A stretch of DNA of 64,000 bases, taken from NCBI RefSeq assembly GCF_000210295.1, contig NC_026744.1:2418001-2482000 (forward strand). Reading direction: 5' to 3'. Positions 9,246 to 19,862 of the stretch are shown here, piece by piece. The notes beneath the pieces are model-generated. The model was given only the letters and a program-made list of their open reading frames with translations. It was not told where the DNA came from and made no database searches. The stretch comes from Trypanosoma brucei gambiense DAL972. Lineage: Eukaryota > Euglenozoa > Kinetoplastea > Trypanosomatida > Trypanosomatidae. Within the stretch, counting starts at the first letter, position 1. Every line of letters begins with the position of its first letter. Position numbers and translations under genes: made by a program.

Positions 9246-10520
9246 CCGGATTCCAGGTTTCCACTATACGCTTTTTTATCTTATTTGTTCTTGGGCATCG
9301 TCCAAAGGTATAACGTCCCGGGTCTTCGCCATTTAGCCTTTTCCTTCTGATATATTTGCTATTTTGGCAATTGGAAGCCAAAACTCATTGTGTTCTGACT
9401 TGACCACACCTTAGCCCTACGGTGAACCTGCAAAACGCAATGCAGTCTGCACGTTCGGGGTGCTTGTATGTGAATATATATCTTTCCGCTCACCGACAGC
9501 GCTTTGGGTCTGCGTGAATAATTGTGGTTCTGCACAGATGCGCTCACTCGATACGTCACTACCCTATGCATTGCCTTTTCCAGTTTCCCCCGTGCTGAAA
9601 CGCTATAATGTTTTTCCAGTTTTGTTTTTGAAAGCTTCGTGTTCCGCCCATGAATCATATATAACGCTGGCTGAGTACAGTTCTACGCGGTGGGAACGGA
9701 CTCTCCTGGATGAGGGTGACTGTGTCATTTTGAGGTGTGAGCCATGTTACGGGGTGCGTAATTAGGTGAAGAATCTGAATCAACGGGCTCCACGGTTCTT
9801 CAAAAATTTTCAGCATGCCGTGCAGCAAAGGTTATGCCTATCACTGAGGGGTGCGGTGAGACGGTCTTCAGTGCCTACGGGCAGGTTGGGAAAGAGCCGC
9901 TCGTTCTGCCGGAGCAACCAGGTTCCTGGTGCGCTGTACGGCATATCTCTTTGGCTGAGGTATTGTGGTTCGTGGGAAAGGGAGAATGTCCTGTTGTGTT
10001 CTCGTACGCGGTAGCTGTTGTCGTCAATGTGGCTCCGCGAAACGCCATCTAAGGTTCGAAACTCCGGGTGCTGATTAGCAGGCAGATAGCGAAATGATGT
10101 GGGTGGGTGGGTTGGGGAGGACTGCGGCAAGGGCTGTTTGATAAAAATGATGATGCAATTAAGGTCATCAGACCGCTGAGGTGGCCCACGAAGGAGTAAA
10201 TCTTTTGTGTGCGCCCCCTCTGCGGGTGGCTCGTGCGGAGATTATGGTGCAAGCCTACTGTATAGCAGTGGTTTCTTCCCTCTTCCCTAATGGTGTTGCC
10301 ATCTTTTCTATTTTCCAGCAGACACTTATTCTCTACCAGCCTTGCCCTTGCCTTTTTCACCTTGATATCCTATTTTTCACATCACAAAGCCATCCTTAAT
10401 AGCATCCTAAAACCGGTCCCTTTGAAGGACGCAGCATCTCACAACACCGCCTTCCACGAATTAGGCGGCAGCAAGTGAAGCAGCGGCTGTTAACAAGAGT
10501 AGCATAGAGAAAGCACATAA
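9246..10520 (+). other. Long intergenic region before the LRR gene
   Basis: About 1.3 kb with several short ORFs on both strands, none with recognisable content and most starting at GTG/TTG. A pyrimidine tract at about 10271-10316 leads to AG at 10317-10318. No ATG occurs from there to 10521. Most of the region is probably the 3' UTR of the kinase transcript. Confidence 0.5.
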
Positions 10521-12662
10521 ATGCATTCGAAAGCATCCTCTGTTTACATCGAGGCGTGCAAACGCGACCACGCAGAGTGTGCATTGGAGTTTGTGTACGC
10601 CTTGGATAACAATGAGTCAGAGGTGTGTCTTTCCAACCGAACCGTGCACCTTAATGATATCGATGTGAAATGTATTGCCGAAACACTGCAGACCACTCGA
10701 CACACCGTCCGCGCCCTGATCATGGAGGGAAACGCCTTCGGGTTGAATGGACTTCAGGCATTGCTTGAGGCAATAGAGGTGAACCCTGGAATTGTGCGCG
10801 AGCTGAGGCTCGGGCGGAACAAGTTGAAGGACCAAGCAGCTGTTGTTATTGGGCATGTACTCTCTCGAAGTGGTTGTGGACTACGAGTACTTGACTTGTC
10901 TGAGAACGAAATCACTAAACTGGGTGTTATACCTATAGCAGCCGCTCTAAGCAATGGCTTATGTGATATTGTAGAACTTTCCTTCCACAATAATAAGATC
11001 GAAGCTGATGCCGCGACGTACCTTGGACAGGCCATCCGTCAGGCTGGGAAACTGAAACACCTTCATCTTGGTTACAACACCATACGCGACGAGGGTGCTG
11101 TACAGCTTGCCAAGTGCATTCCGGTTACCGTCAGTTTATCAACCCTGGATCTTACCGCAAACCGTATTGGCGCAAGCGGTGGCAGGGAACTGGCCAGAGC
11201 TTTGATGACAACCACATGCAATATACAGCGGTTGAACCTTCGCCACAATTTATTTGATAGCGAAACAATCGAGATGTACGGTGAGGTGATTGCAAGGAAT
11301 ACTTCCCTCATTCAACTCTTCTTGGGTTTTATGAACCCTGCCCCAGAGTCAGCCGCGGTGGTGCTTTCCTCGCTCAGGAAGAACCGCACGATGCTGCTGT
11401 TGGATATATACGGCTGGAAGCTTCCACCTGATGAGGCGTGGACCATCATTAACAGTATACAGAAATCCAACACTATCCTTATGGCCCTAGTGACTGATGC
11501 CTGTCAGAGTATAGCAAAACAGATAGACCAAGGAAATGAGGAGAGAGACTATCAAGGCCAATATCCTATATATGTCGGCCCAGACGACCGCGACGCATAC
11601 ATGGCCACAAAGAGTCTACGTCGTGCCTCCCGCGCGCAATCGAGACGCCAATCACGGAGCAATTCCCGCATAGCGAGTTCACGAAATGCGACTCCCTCTG
11701 CTCTCACCACTCCCGTCAACCGAAGGCAGCACGAGCGTACCTCTTCTCGGAAGAACTCTGAGAACCAGTCACGGCAATCAGCAAGTAATTCTCAAATCGG
11801 TCGAGAACCTAACTCTCAGAGAGACCAAAGCTATGTGGTCCCTCCCCATACGACGTCCACCGACAGGTCCCAGGAGAAGCATCGCGACATTCAAAAACGC
11901 TCGAGTAGAGGACTGGATCCCAGTGCCTCATACGATGCGCGAGTTAATCAGGGGACCAACGATGCTTCCCCAATGTCCGTATTTGAACTCGCACAATCAA
12001 ATAAGGCCCTTGAGAGCCTTGTTGATGAGCTGCGACGGGAAATTGCGAGGCAAAAGGAGAACTATCGTGCCCTGGAAGCCCGCGTGACCGCATTGGAGAT
12101 GCAGGGTCGGTGCCCCACCGTGCCTCAGCACCGTACCTCAGGGGTCCCCTCTCGGGAGGAAACCGTTGATCTCCGTCGATTGGGGAGGCCGCCGAGCACC
12201 ACGAACGATGATGCCTCACACCCAGCGAAGTCAATTATGAGTACTCCCTGCAACAGTGAGCGGGCGTATGATTTGCCTTCCCCTGGCGACCTTCGGCGAA
12301 CAAACACGCAGTCGGATTTTGCACCCCCCAACCGATCAGCCTCTGCGGTGGAGTTATATTCCTTGAGGAGGAGGCGAAGCAATGCGCTAATAACTACCGG
12401 CCACGACCTTAACCAAAGTCGAACGAGCGAGGTGGAATCTCGCGGGGCGCCTGCCGAGTACCCACAGTTGAATTCACTTCGTGGTGATCCGTCATTCCCC
12501 CCAGCTGAACCGGTACAACTTCCAATGGAAAACAAACCACTCGAAGTGGTGCTGCAAACATCCGCGAAACCACGCGAAGAGACTACAGTCTACTTGGGGC
12601 CCGGACCGTGCAAAGATAAGGACCCACCGCGCCGTAAAGGTTCCGTCCAATCCATATATTGA
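10521..12662 (+). CDS. Leucine-rich repeat protein (RNase-inhibitor type) with coiled coil
   Basis: Product of 713 aa. Residues about 50-330 hold roughly nine RI-type leucine-rich repeats of about 28 residues, seen as repeated L-x-L-x-x-N-x-I/L motifs (for example L-D-L-S-E-N-E-I, L-H-L-G-Y-N-T-I and L-D-L-T-A-N-R-I). Residues 370-470 are rich in Arg, Ser and Asn and look disordered. A heptad-like segment follows near 485-525. The tail is Pro/Ser/Arg-rich with few hydrophobic residues. There is no signal peptide or membrane segment. Proteins of this layout in trypanosomatids are often cytoskeletal or flagellar, but nothing here identifies the partner, so the function is unknown. Confidence 0.88.
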   Translation: MHSKASSVYIEACKRDHAECALEFVYALDNNESEVCLSNRTVHLNDIDVKCIAETLQTTRHTVRALIMEGNAFGLNGLQALLEAIEVNPGIVRELRLGRNKLKDQAAVVIGHVLSRSGCGLRVLDLSENEITKLGVIPIAAALSNGLCDIVELSFHNNKIEADAATYLGQAIRQAGKLKHLHLGYNTIRDEGAVQLAKCIPVTVSLSTLDLTANRIGASGGRELARALMTTTCNIQRLNLRHNLFDSETIEMYGEVIARNTSLIQLFLGFMNPAPESAAVVLSSLRKNRTMLLLDIYGWKLPPDEAWTIINSIQKSNTILMALVTDACQSIAKQIDQGNEERDYQGQYPIYVGPDDRDAYMATKSLRRASRAQSRRQSRSNSRIASSRNATPSALTTPVNRRQHERTSSRKNSENQSRQSASNSQIGREPNSQRDQSYVVPPHTTSTDRSQEKHRDIQKRSSRGLDPSASYDARVNQGTNDASPMSVFELAQSNKALESLVDELRREIARQKENYRALEARVTALEMQGRCPTVPQHRTSGVPSREETVDLRRLGRPPSTTNDDASHPAKSIMSTPCNSERAYDLPSPGDLRRTNTQSDFAPPNRSASAVELYSLRRRRSNALITTGHDLNQSRTSEVESRGAPAEYPQLNSLRGDPSFPPAEPVQLPMENKPLEVVLQTSAKPREETTVYLGPGPCKDKDPPRRKGSVQSIY

Positions 12663-13431
12663 TAGAGGATGCAAAATATATTTAAGTTGACACGTGAAGG
12701 GGAAAACTTATTATAAAGGTTTTGCAAACCAAAGAGTGAACTTGATAGAATAGGCGTGATGGATTAGAGGGGATCAACGGATAAAAATCTGTGGGCACGA
12801 CGAAGGAAATGCTGAAACGGTGAGGGAGATTGGTGTGTAGGGTTAGACCTACCGTATAACCATCAGAAGTGGCAACAGAGGGCGGTGGAGCGTCAGAAAG
12901 GATCTGAGGACTTGATTATTCGACGTCGTTTCGTAGACGGCGTGTCCCGTTGCATTACGAGGTGGGACCCAGTGTGGACAACGCACGTACTCGTATGTAA
13001 GGAGGATAACATGCAATTGTTATTTCATTTGCGTTCTGCAAGGAGTAAGTTCCTCCCCACCACCACCCTGCGGTGCGATGCCTCACTTCACATAGTACTA
13101 TGTGGAGTAGTCTGCTGTGCTTGTAGTAGTTCGACGTATTTTGTGCCAACTACTCTACTGCTTTTTTTTTTGACCATTTTCGGTAGTTGCGACTTGTTCT
13201 GTTTGTGTCTGACCCTTTCGATGCTTCAAAAAAAAAAAAAACGGAACACATCCGGTAAAAGTGTAATTAATTCACTTCCCTCATCTTGAATACTTGGAAT
13301 GCCGCGGGGGAACTGTCGGTAATACTTAGAGTGATTCATCGTTTTTTTTTTTTCGTTTTCACCACCTCTACACTGTTTTCCCGGATTTCAATTTATCTTC
13401 TTTCCTCGTAACCAGGGATAGTGAGGCGGGG
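12663..13431 (+). other. Intergenic region LRR-TRPC4AP-like
   Basis: No gene supported. An A-run lies near 13229-13241, T-runs near 13162-13171 and 13342-13353. A long T/C tract ends with AG at 13414-13415, 17 nt before the next ATG. Confidence 0.5.
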
Positions 13432-16400
13432 ATGTCCGCATTTGAGTTTCTTCGGGGGAAGCTCGGCGGCAAGGTACCCGTGCGTTTGGATTGTGTACCA
13501 CCTTGGGCCCAGTGCTCGTCAGGGGGAAAAGTGGAAGAGGCAGATTGGCAGTCGGCACTCGACGCGCTTTCCGCTGGGCAGTTGTTTCTACTCAGAGGCA
13601 TTACGTCAGAATGGCGGTCCGGTAACCTTGTTCAAGTGAATCGCTATCTTCAGGGTTGCACCGCTTACTTCGACCCCAGTAAGCCGCATCTATTGGCGTA
13701 CTTCGTCGGCCTCGGTGGTATTGACTTATTCGTGACGTTATTGTGCGATGTTAATGTGCCGAATGGGGCTGCTGATAGTTCTCCCCAAGCGCCCTTTAGA
13801 GCGGACTCACGAGACGCGACTCCCTTCCACCTTGTCGGTGCTATCGATTTAATGTTACGTGTTCTAACGGAGCTAATGGTATGCCACAACGAACTTGGTT
13901 GGTATTATTACGACCGATACCCCGGACTGTTTTTCCGACTACTCGAGCTTGCTAACGTGCCAGAGTTGAGATTGGTGTCTTTGATGATGCTGGAGCACCT
14001 CCTTCTTTGCGTAGGACCCGTGCTAGAGATATCAAAGGTTCCGGCGTTGCAGAAACTCATTCGTGTCGGTGACGATGTGGTGCTGGCTGTTATATGCCGC
14101 GTTGTTTCTCTTTTGATTGTGCCTGGTGTAGTGCTTGATCAGAGGGAGTCCGTTCCACACCGCCTTCTCTTTCCCGAAACCTTGCTTCCACTTCAACGCA
14201 TCCAACGTGTCATCGATAGCAACGTTTTGTGGCTCATTGGTGAGAAGGGACTCGTACAGCGCCTGGTGGCGTTGTGTGAAGTGACGGAGCCGAACAGCTT
14301 TCGCATGGCCCTTGGCAGCGAAAATCTTTCAAACTCACTTGCCGGTTACTCATTCCCTGTTTTGCTCCCGAATGAAGCTAGAGCAGCAACCCCGATTACC
14401 ACCCGAGGGTTGGACGTAAACGGTTTGACCGAATACGGTCTCGGTGATCCCAATGTTCTTCAGCCTTTTGTAGCAGATGGTAATGGCGTTGACCGCGGGG
14501 AGGGTGGCCGTGTTCGTGATTATGCCAGCAGCGTGGGCGCTAACCCTGTTAGTCCAACGGCAACCTTGCCGGTTGAAGTGGTGGATACACTTCGGGCCTT
14601 CCTGCAGCCCTCATTGGGTGTTTCGGCGGCGTTGTATCAAGATGATGATGGTGCGTCTGAAATTTCTGTTGAGACGACCGGCTCAGGTATAGATTTTAGT
14701 TGGTTTGTTGGTTGTGTGGATGCTAAGCAAAGATGGAGACTCCGCGATCTGACGCTGTGTGAGGAACTAGACGACAACCGTGTGCTTCTTTGTGGATTTG
14801 GACCACCCTCTGATAAAAAGGCGAAAGAGAGTTTTGAGGAGAAAAACCGTGCCTTCTGGAACTTCCTTTCTCCAGTAATGCGGGTTCCCCTTACATTACA
14901 CAACAGGTATGCAATTGTTGGTGCGCAAAGTGAGGTCATTTTTGTACTGAATGTCATGCTATCCACCTTCTTCGTCGGAGATGTGTGGCGGACGATGAAG
15001 GAATGCAAGTGGATTGAGGTAGCGAGTAAATTCTACGATAGGGCATTCCAACCTCGCGGTGACAGTCAAGTTTTGTCTCCGTATCTTGAGCAGTGGCAGC
15101 ACATGCAAGAACTGCGGCTTCTCCCTCGCTTTTTAATACCTGAAAATGGCGCTGGGGAAGCCAGAAGAGCACCGAAGCAGCGCACTATTAAGCGCGGCTA
15201 CGCTGCGGAGAAATACCACAGGAACGAGGACGGTGTGGACGACAACAGTAACAGCAGTGACAGTGAGGCTGATAGTGACGATGAACGCGAAGAGGGACAT
15301 CTGTTATCTGCCATGCGACCGGGAGAGGACAAGGAGGCGTATAGGCGACCTAACAGTGGCCACATGAACGCGGATACTGAAGAAGGAATAGACGAAAAAA
15401 CTCATCATCACGAGGCGGAAACAATACGAAAATTGGAGTTGTTGCGCGGTGTGTTGGAATTCTTGAACACCCAGGACCGTTTTGAGTGCTCCATGCTTCA
15501 ACAAGGTGACATTTTGAGTCAGGCCGCTCCATTGGCGCTTAAGGTAGCTAAGATGCTAGCAAATCGCAGTGAGGACAGCTGTGTTGAGACGACAGCTTGC
15601 CACGCACTGGAGGGTTATCTTAGGTGTTTTTCCTTTGGTTGTGTGAGTAGGAGCTCTCCAAATGAACCACAAACAGCTATTGGTGATATTCTCATGAGAT
15701 CTATATTAGAGCACCGTGTGTACAACGCTACATTCGTGCCTGGGCTCAGTGATTCTCTCACTCCCTCGAAGCGGATCGAAAGTGTATTCTCTTTGCTTGG
15801 AGAACTCGTTCGATATCACTATGATAACCTTATGCTTCTTCAAGAGTATGTAATAGGGAACGTGGAATTATCCCACCTCAACGATCCCGCAGTCACGGTT
15901 TCATCTCATTCCCGTCAGCTACATGTTGGGTCAGGGCAAGTAGAGCAACTCATTCGTCTTCCTCCACTTGACAGAGAGGAGCATGAACCTTTCGTTCGAG
16001 TGCTCCTGCGTCGCCTGCGTGGCTACGGGTGCGACACCAACCTGTTTATGCGCAGCCTCCTGCTTTCGTTGACTCCAGGGCTGCGGTCTAAGATAAATTA
16101 CATGTGGAAACCGGTCACTGAAGCCACGGTGGATGCGGGCGAGTCGCTCAGCTCTTCCTCTCGTATTGGAGACATCGTAACCGGCTACCCGCACCGGTTC
16201 AGTTACATCACCGCGTGTTCAAGGAGGTTCGTTGTAGTTATCAGCGAGATGCAACGAATGGAAAAGGCACTGGGAAAAGCGGTCGATGCGCCTACTTCGA
16301 CTCCCGATCCAACACGAGCGCTGGAGAATGCACGTTCCTCCTCTTTTGGACATATCGCTCACTTGACACTATGGGATATGTTGCAACTGTTATTGCGGAG

Positions 16401-17169
16401 CCCGCACCGCTTTTCACTGGAGGAAAGACCGTTTCCCGTGTTTTTTGACGACACCGACCGGGCAATTGTAATGGGTGAGATTGACTTGCCGCTGGTGGGC
16501 CCGCCTCCGCATCTTGTTCAGCCTCTTTTCGAGAAGAGAGATCACTATAAGTCACTTTCGGAGCTCGAGAAAACTCTGCTCCGGGAGCCGCATGAGCTAG
16601 TATACGGCATGTTGGGGCCACTGAACGCGGAGAGAATCCACGGTACTGGGCGTCTTTGTGTGGTTACAACTTGCATTTTAGTTTTTGCTCGCGTTGCCTG
16701 TTTAGGTGGCGCCGGTGCCGTCCGCGGTGTGCTGGAAAAGCTAAAGCCGCTGGCGCGGGTAGGCTATGAGAAGTGGAAAAAGGAACGAGAAGCCCTTGGT
16801 CGAGGTGTGAAAAAAAGGAGGCGTGGCGACAGGTGGGGCCCGGGAAGGTGCTTTAATGATGATCGTGCTGCTTCTGATGGTCAGTGCCACTGTAAGGCAG
16901 AGGATGGCCGCCTCCGATGCTCTGCATTTCTACTACACGGCCACTGTAAGCCACTTGGCGCTGTTGAGTTGTACTACAGGTGCTATGGTGGGTGCTTTTT
17001 CCGAAACATGTTCCGACTTCTTTGCTTCTGGGTGGGGCACTACGGGGCATGCCAGCGCTACGTGGAGACGCTATTTTACTGCACCGAAGTGCCATTCGCC
17101 GAGTTGAAGAGTGTAATGTTGTATCTGTTCCGGCTGTTGCCTGATTACTTTCTTCCGGACATGGCGTGA
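13432..17169 (+). CDS. TRPC4AP (TRUSS)-like large protein
   Basis: Product of 1245 aa, longer than animal TRPC4AP (about 800 aa). It is mostly helical. Several stretches follow the TRPC4AP order: an early block with L-L-A-Y-F-V-G-L-G-G-I-D-L-F-V and M-L-E-H-L-L, then R-G-V-L-E-F-L-N-T-Q-D-R-F (about 668-680). Further on come R-I-E-S-V-F-S-L-L-G-E-L-V-R-Y (about 781-795), and near the C-terminus F-R-N-M-F-R-L-L-C-F-W (about 1190), which matches the family's L-L-R-F-W segment. A poly-acidic stretch at about 603-622 separates the halves. In animals TRPC4AP is a substrate receptor of a CUL4-DDB1 ubiquitin ligase. The role in a trypanosome is inference. A cysteine-rich segment at about 1130-1195 is a local peculiarity. 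The start is the first ATG after the acceptor at 13414-13415. Confidence 0.58.
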   Translation: MSAFEFLRGKLGGKVPVRLDCVPPWAQCSSGGKVEEADWQSALDALSAGQLFLLRGITSEWRSGNLVQVNRYLQGCTAYFDPSKPHLLAYFVGLGGIDLFVTLLCDVNVPNGAADSSPQAPFRADSRDATPFHLVGAIDLMLRVLTELMVCHNELGWYYYDRYPGLFFRLLELANVPELRLVSLMMLEHLLLCVGPVLEISKVPALQKLIRVGDDVVLAVICRVVSLLIVPGVVLDQRESVPHRLLFPETLLPLQRIQRVIDSNVLWLIGEKGLVQRLVALCEVTEPNSFRMALGSENLSNSLAGYSFPVLLPNEARAATPITTRGLDVNGLTEYGLGDPNVLQPFVADGNGVDRGEGGRVRDYASSVGANPVSPTATLPVEVVDTLRAFLQPSLGVSAALYQDDDGASEISVETTGSGIDFSWFVGCVDAKQRWRLRDLTLCEELDDNRVLLCGFGPPSDKKAKESFEEKNRAFWNFLSPVMRVPLTLHNRYAIVGAQSEVIFVLNVMLSTFFVGDVWRTMKECKWIEVASKFYDRAFQPRGDSQVLSPYLEQWQHMQELRLLPRFLIPENGAGEARRAPKQRTIKRGYAAEKYHRNEDGVDDNSNSSDSEADSDDEREEGHLLSAMRPGEDKEAYRRPNSGHMNADTEEGIDEKTHHHEAETIRKLELLRGVLEFLNTQDRFECSMLQQGDILSQAAPLALKVAKMLANRSEDSCVETTACHALEGYLRCFSFGCVSRSSPNEPQTAIGDILMRSILEHRVYNATFVPGLSDSLTPSKRIESVFSLLGELVRYHYDNLMLLQEYVIGNVELSHLNDPAVTVSSHSRQLHVGSGQVEQLIRLPPLDREEHEPFVRVLLRRLRGYGCDTNLFMRSLLLSLTPGLRSKINYMWKPVTEATVDAGESLSSSSRIGDIVTGYPHRFSYITACSRRFVVVISEMQRMEKALGKAVDAPTSTPDPTRALENARSSSFGHIAHLTLWDMLQLLLRSPHRFSLEERPFPVFFDDTDRAIVMGEIDLPLVGPPPHLVQPLFEKRDHYKSLSELEKTLLREPHELVYGMLGPLNAERIHGTGRLCVVTTCILVFARVACLGGAGAVRGVLEKLKPLARVGYEKWKKEREALGRGVKKRRRGDRWGPGRCFNDDRAASDGQCHCKAEDGRLRCSAFLLHGHCKPLGAVELYYRCYGGCFFRNMFRLLCFWVGHYGACQRYVETLFYCTEVPFAELKSVMLYLFRLLPDYFLPDMA

Positions 17170-18666
17170 CGAAGGTGAAGTTTGGCTGCTCTATGCGCGC
17201 TATCTATGTCTATATCTATATATTGCATACACCCGTGCACTGCTAGTTTTCCTGGTGGTTGAGTTACATCAGTACACAAGGACGGAGGGAAAAGGCTGGC
17301 TATTCGGCTTGTAAGATGCAATCCGGAAAAGGGTGTCCGTTTCGGGTAGCGTCCGTGTGGAGTTTTAAGGTGAGGTTGCCTGTAGCAGGTTGTTGGGAAC
17401 TCGCGCTGGCGAAAAGTAGGGTATCTGTAACATAAATAAGGGAACGAAAGCAAGCCATAGAGGGGAAAAACATGTCAAAGGCGTGCGAGATTAATTAGCA
17501 TGGGCTCGGTGGTAGCAGGTAATGGTATTAAACCGGAAATGTGAGACTGGACACAGTGGACCTCAAGAAATATATACATGCGCGTGTGTGTGTTTGTATT
17601 TCCCACGAAAAGGTGGAGCAAAGTGTCCGTGAGTTCCTCCTTTTTTGTTCCGTTTGTTGTTTACTGATTTCTCGCATTCAACATGCCCCACCCCTCCCCA
17701 CTCCAAAAAAAAAAGTGGTCGACTTAACGTGAACGACGGCTGAGTGCGGTTTAAGCTGTGATTGAGCGTGAGGGAAGGACATGCACACATGTGTGGGAGA
17801 ATTACCTTTGTTGTTATAGAGTCACCATTGCTCCCTTCGTATGATATGAGTGCCTGTGCAAACTCTTCCACGTAGCTGATTCGCGACCGAAACACGAATG
17901 AAATAAAGTTACGAAGGGTGTATTCCTGCGACAGTCTGAGGGGGATTATTACTTTCCACACTTACTCACATTCATTCATTTATTTGCTTTGCTTTCCTTT
18001 CCGTGTTCGTTCTTTTCCTTATATCTTCTGGTTGGTTTTGAAAATTGTAGGTTGACAGGCTGAAACACGAGGGAACGTATACGTGTGTGTGTTTGTGTGT
18101 TGGGGAAGCGGGTTGTGACCGCAGGATTTGCGTGATTGTCGAGAAAAAGGAGAAGTGAGATTGTCATTTTTCCGTTTCCTCTGCTCACTTACCCTTTTTT
18201 CCATTACGTAACGGTGGACCATTATGAGGTAAGGGGTTGTCTACCAACCCACAAGCAAGCGGATATTTATTTGTACACGTGTATATACATATACGTGGAT
18301 CCTCTTGAGAAACTCGCCGTGTACCCGACAAAGCGCCTGCAATCGAAGAGTTTGTGAGGTTCATGCGATGGGGAGGGCACGCCATTCCTCTTTTGCGCCT
18401 TTTCAACCTTCACCGAAGTCACCACCACCATTTACTATGTAGCGTATGTGGCTGAGAACACTGCCAACATTTGGTAATGATTCTCCAATTGTATCCCTTG
18501 TTTTGTACATACAGTTGTGTTTGCTGCATTTTATCGCTTACAGGCTGTTTAGCAATACATATATTGCTTTCCCTTTTGTTTGTGGGTGCATGCACTGGGC
18601 GGTGAAAGGCTGAACAGGGTTTAAAATACATTCAGGCAAGCAAGAAATTTCCTTTTACAATCAACA
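17170..18666 (+). other. Long intergenic region before ribose-5-phosphate isomerase B
   Basis: About 1.5 kb with no supported gene. It contains short (TA)/(TG) stretches (17201-17225, 18080-18100, 18280-18297) and poly-A near 17706-17714. It probably holds the 3' UTR of the TRPC4AP-like transcript and the leader of the isomerase transcript. Confidence 0.5.
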
Positions 18667-19134
18667 ATGACGCGCAAGGTGGCTATCGGTGCTGACCACA
18701 TCGGCTTCCCCATTCACGAAAGCATTGTGCGGTACGTGCGGGAAGCAGGTGAGGAATTTGAACCTGTCTACATTGGCCCGCACAGTTTGGAGAGAGTTGA
18801 CTACCCCGATTACGCCCTCAATGTGGCACGGATGGTCGCCCGTGGCGAGGCGGACGTCGGTATTCTTGTTTGCGGCAGCGGAATTGGTATGTCGATCGCG
18901 GCAAATAAAGTCCCAGGAATTCGTGCTGCGCTTTGTTTCGACCACTATACGGCGGTCATGGCAAGACAGCACAACGATGCAAATGTCGTGTGCCTCGGAG
19001 AGCGCACGACGGGGCCGGCTGTGCTCAGGGAAATTATCATGACGTTCCTGCAGACACCATACAGCGGGGAGGACCGTCACACGCAGCGGCTGGAGAAGAT
19101 TAAGGCTGCCGAATCTAACACGAATGGTTGTTAG
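18667..19134 (+). CDS. RPIB: Ribose-5-phosphate isomerase B
   Basis: Product of 155 aa, the usual size of RpiB. It interconverts ribose 5-phosphate and ribulose 5-phosphate in the non-oxidative pentose phosphate pathway. The family marks are present: G-A-D-H-I-G-F near the start (substrate-binding Asp-His), Y-P-D-Y-A, the catalytic Cys in L-V-C-G-S-G-I-G (about residue 73), D-H-Y-T-A, and R-Q-H-N-D-A-N-V. Type B enzymes are found in bacteria and protists and are missing from mammals. The C-terminus (T-N-G-C) is not a PTS1 signal, so glycosomal import by that route is not indicated. Confidence 0.96.
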   Translation: MTRKVAIGADHIGFPIHESIVRYVREAGEEFEPVYIGPHSLERVDYPDYALNVARMVARGEADVGILVCGSGIGMSIAANKVPGIRAALCFDHYTAVMARQHNDANVVCLGERTTGPAVLREIIMTFLQTPYSGEDRHTQRLEKIKAAESNTNGC

Positions 19135-19862
19135 GCCATATTTGGTAAATGATAATCCGAAAACGTTCAGCATACGCTAAATAAGCGAGAGAAAGGGTTG
19201 ACAGATTAATATGAGAGTGAAACCAGAATCGACGTCAGAAGCGTAATTGACAACAAAGACGTAGCTGCAGGGGAATATGTAAACGAAGTTGGAGGCTGAA
19301 GGGAAAGATGCGAAGGTGAGGAGGGAGAAATATACTCGTATTAGAAGTTGAGGAGGAAGAGCGTTGTGGAAGAGGATGTTGTGAGAAGGCAAGCATAAAC
19401 ACTACTGGCACACCAAACTGGCTGACATATGCTTTTTGCCCTTTTTTTTCGAGTCAAAGATATGTTGAAGGGATTCCTCCTGGTGGCGGACCCGCCGCTG
19501 CCCCGTGCCGGTTTCCCACGACGGTAAGCCCGCCTCACGTTCCCATCCTTTACCTCTCCCTAACTTTCTTGTGCTGATGTGGACTCTCTCTAATCAGAAG
19601 AAAAAATCTTTGCAGTAAAGTCCACCATTGTCTTTCCCTTAGTACCTAGTACCAGCCGCGTGGTTGATTAACTTTTTGTAAAGGCAATTATTGCCGGTAG
19701 CCTCCTTAGTAGGGTGGGCGTATCAGACCATACGAGATCCACACACACATACACACACAGAGACAGGGGGTGGTTGCCTTTTCGAAAAAGGGTCTGAGTT
19801 GCAAGGTTTTTTTCTCCTTATATTATTTTACTTCACTTTTCATTTCACTCTCTTTCTGCCTA
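19135..19862 (+). other. Intergenic region RPIB to EF-G2
   Basis: No gene seen. A (CA)n tract lies at about 19740-19760. A strong T/C tract runs from about 19807 to 19860 with no AG inside it. The first AG follows at 19866-19867, just inside the upstream candidate ATG of the next gene. Confidence 0.5.

Noticed and set aside
10053..10125. GGTTCGAA-like string reminiscent of a tRNA T-loop
   Set aside because: No paired acceptor, anticodon or D arms can be folded around it. No tRNA or rRNA gene was seen anywhere in the window.
9460..10360. Several overlapping ORFs of 70-106 codons on both strands
   Set aside because: Most begin at GTG/TTG, overlap each other on opposite strands and hold no recognisable motif. 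The region fits a long 3' UTR.
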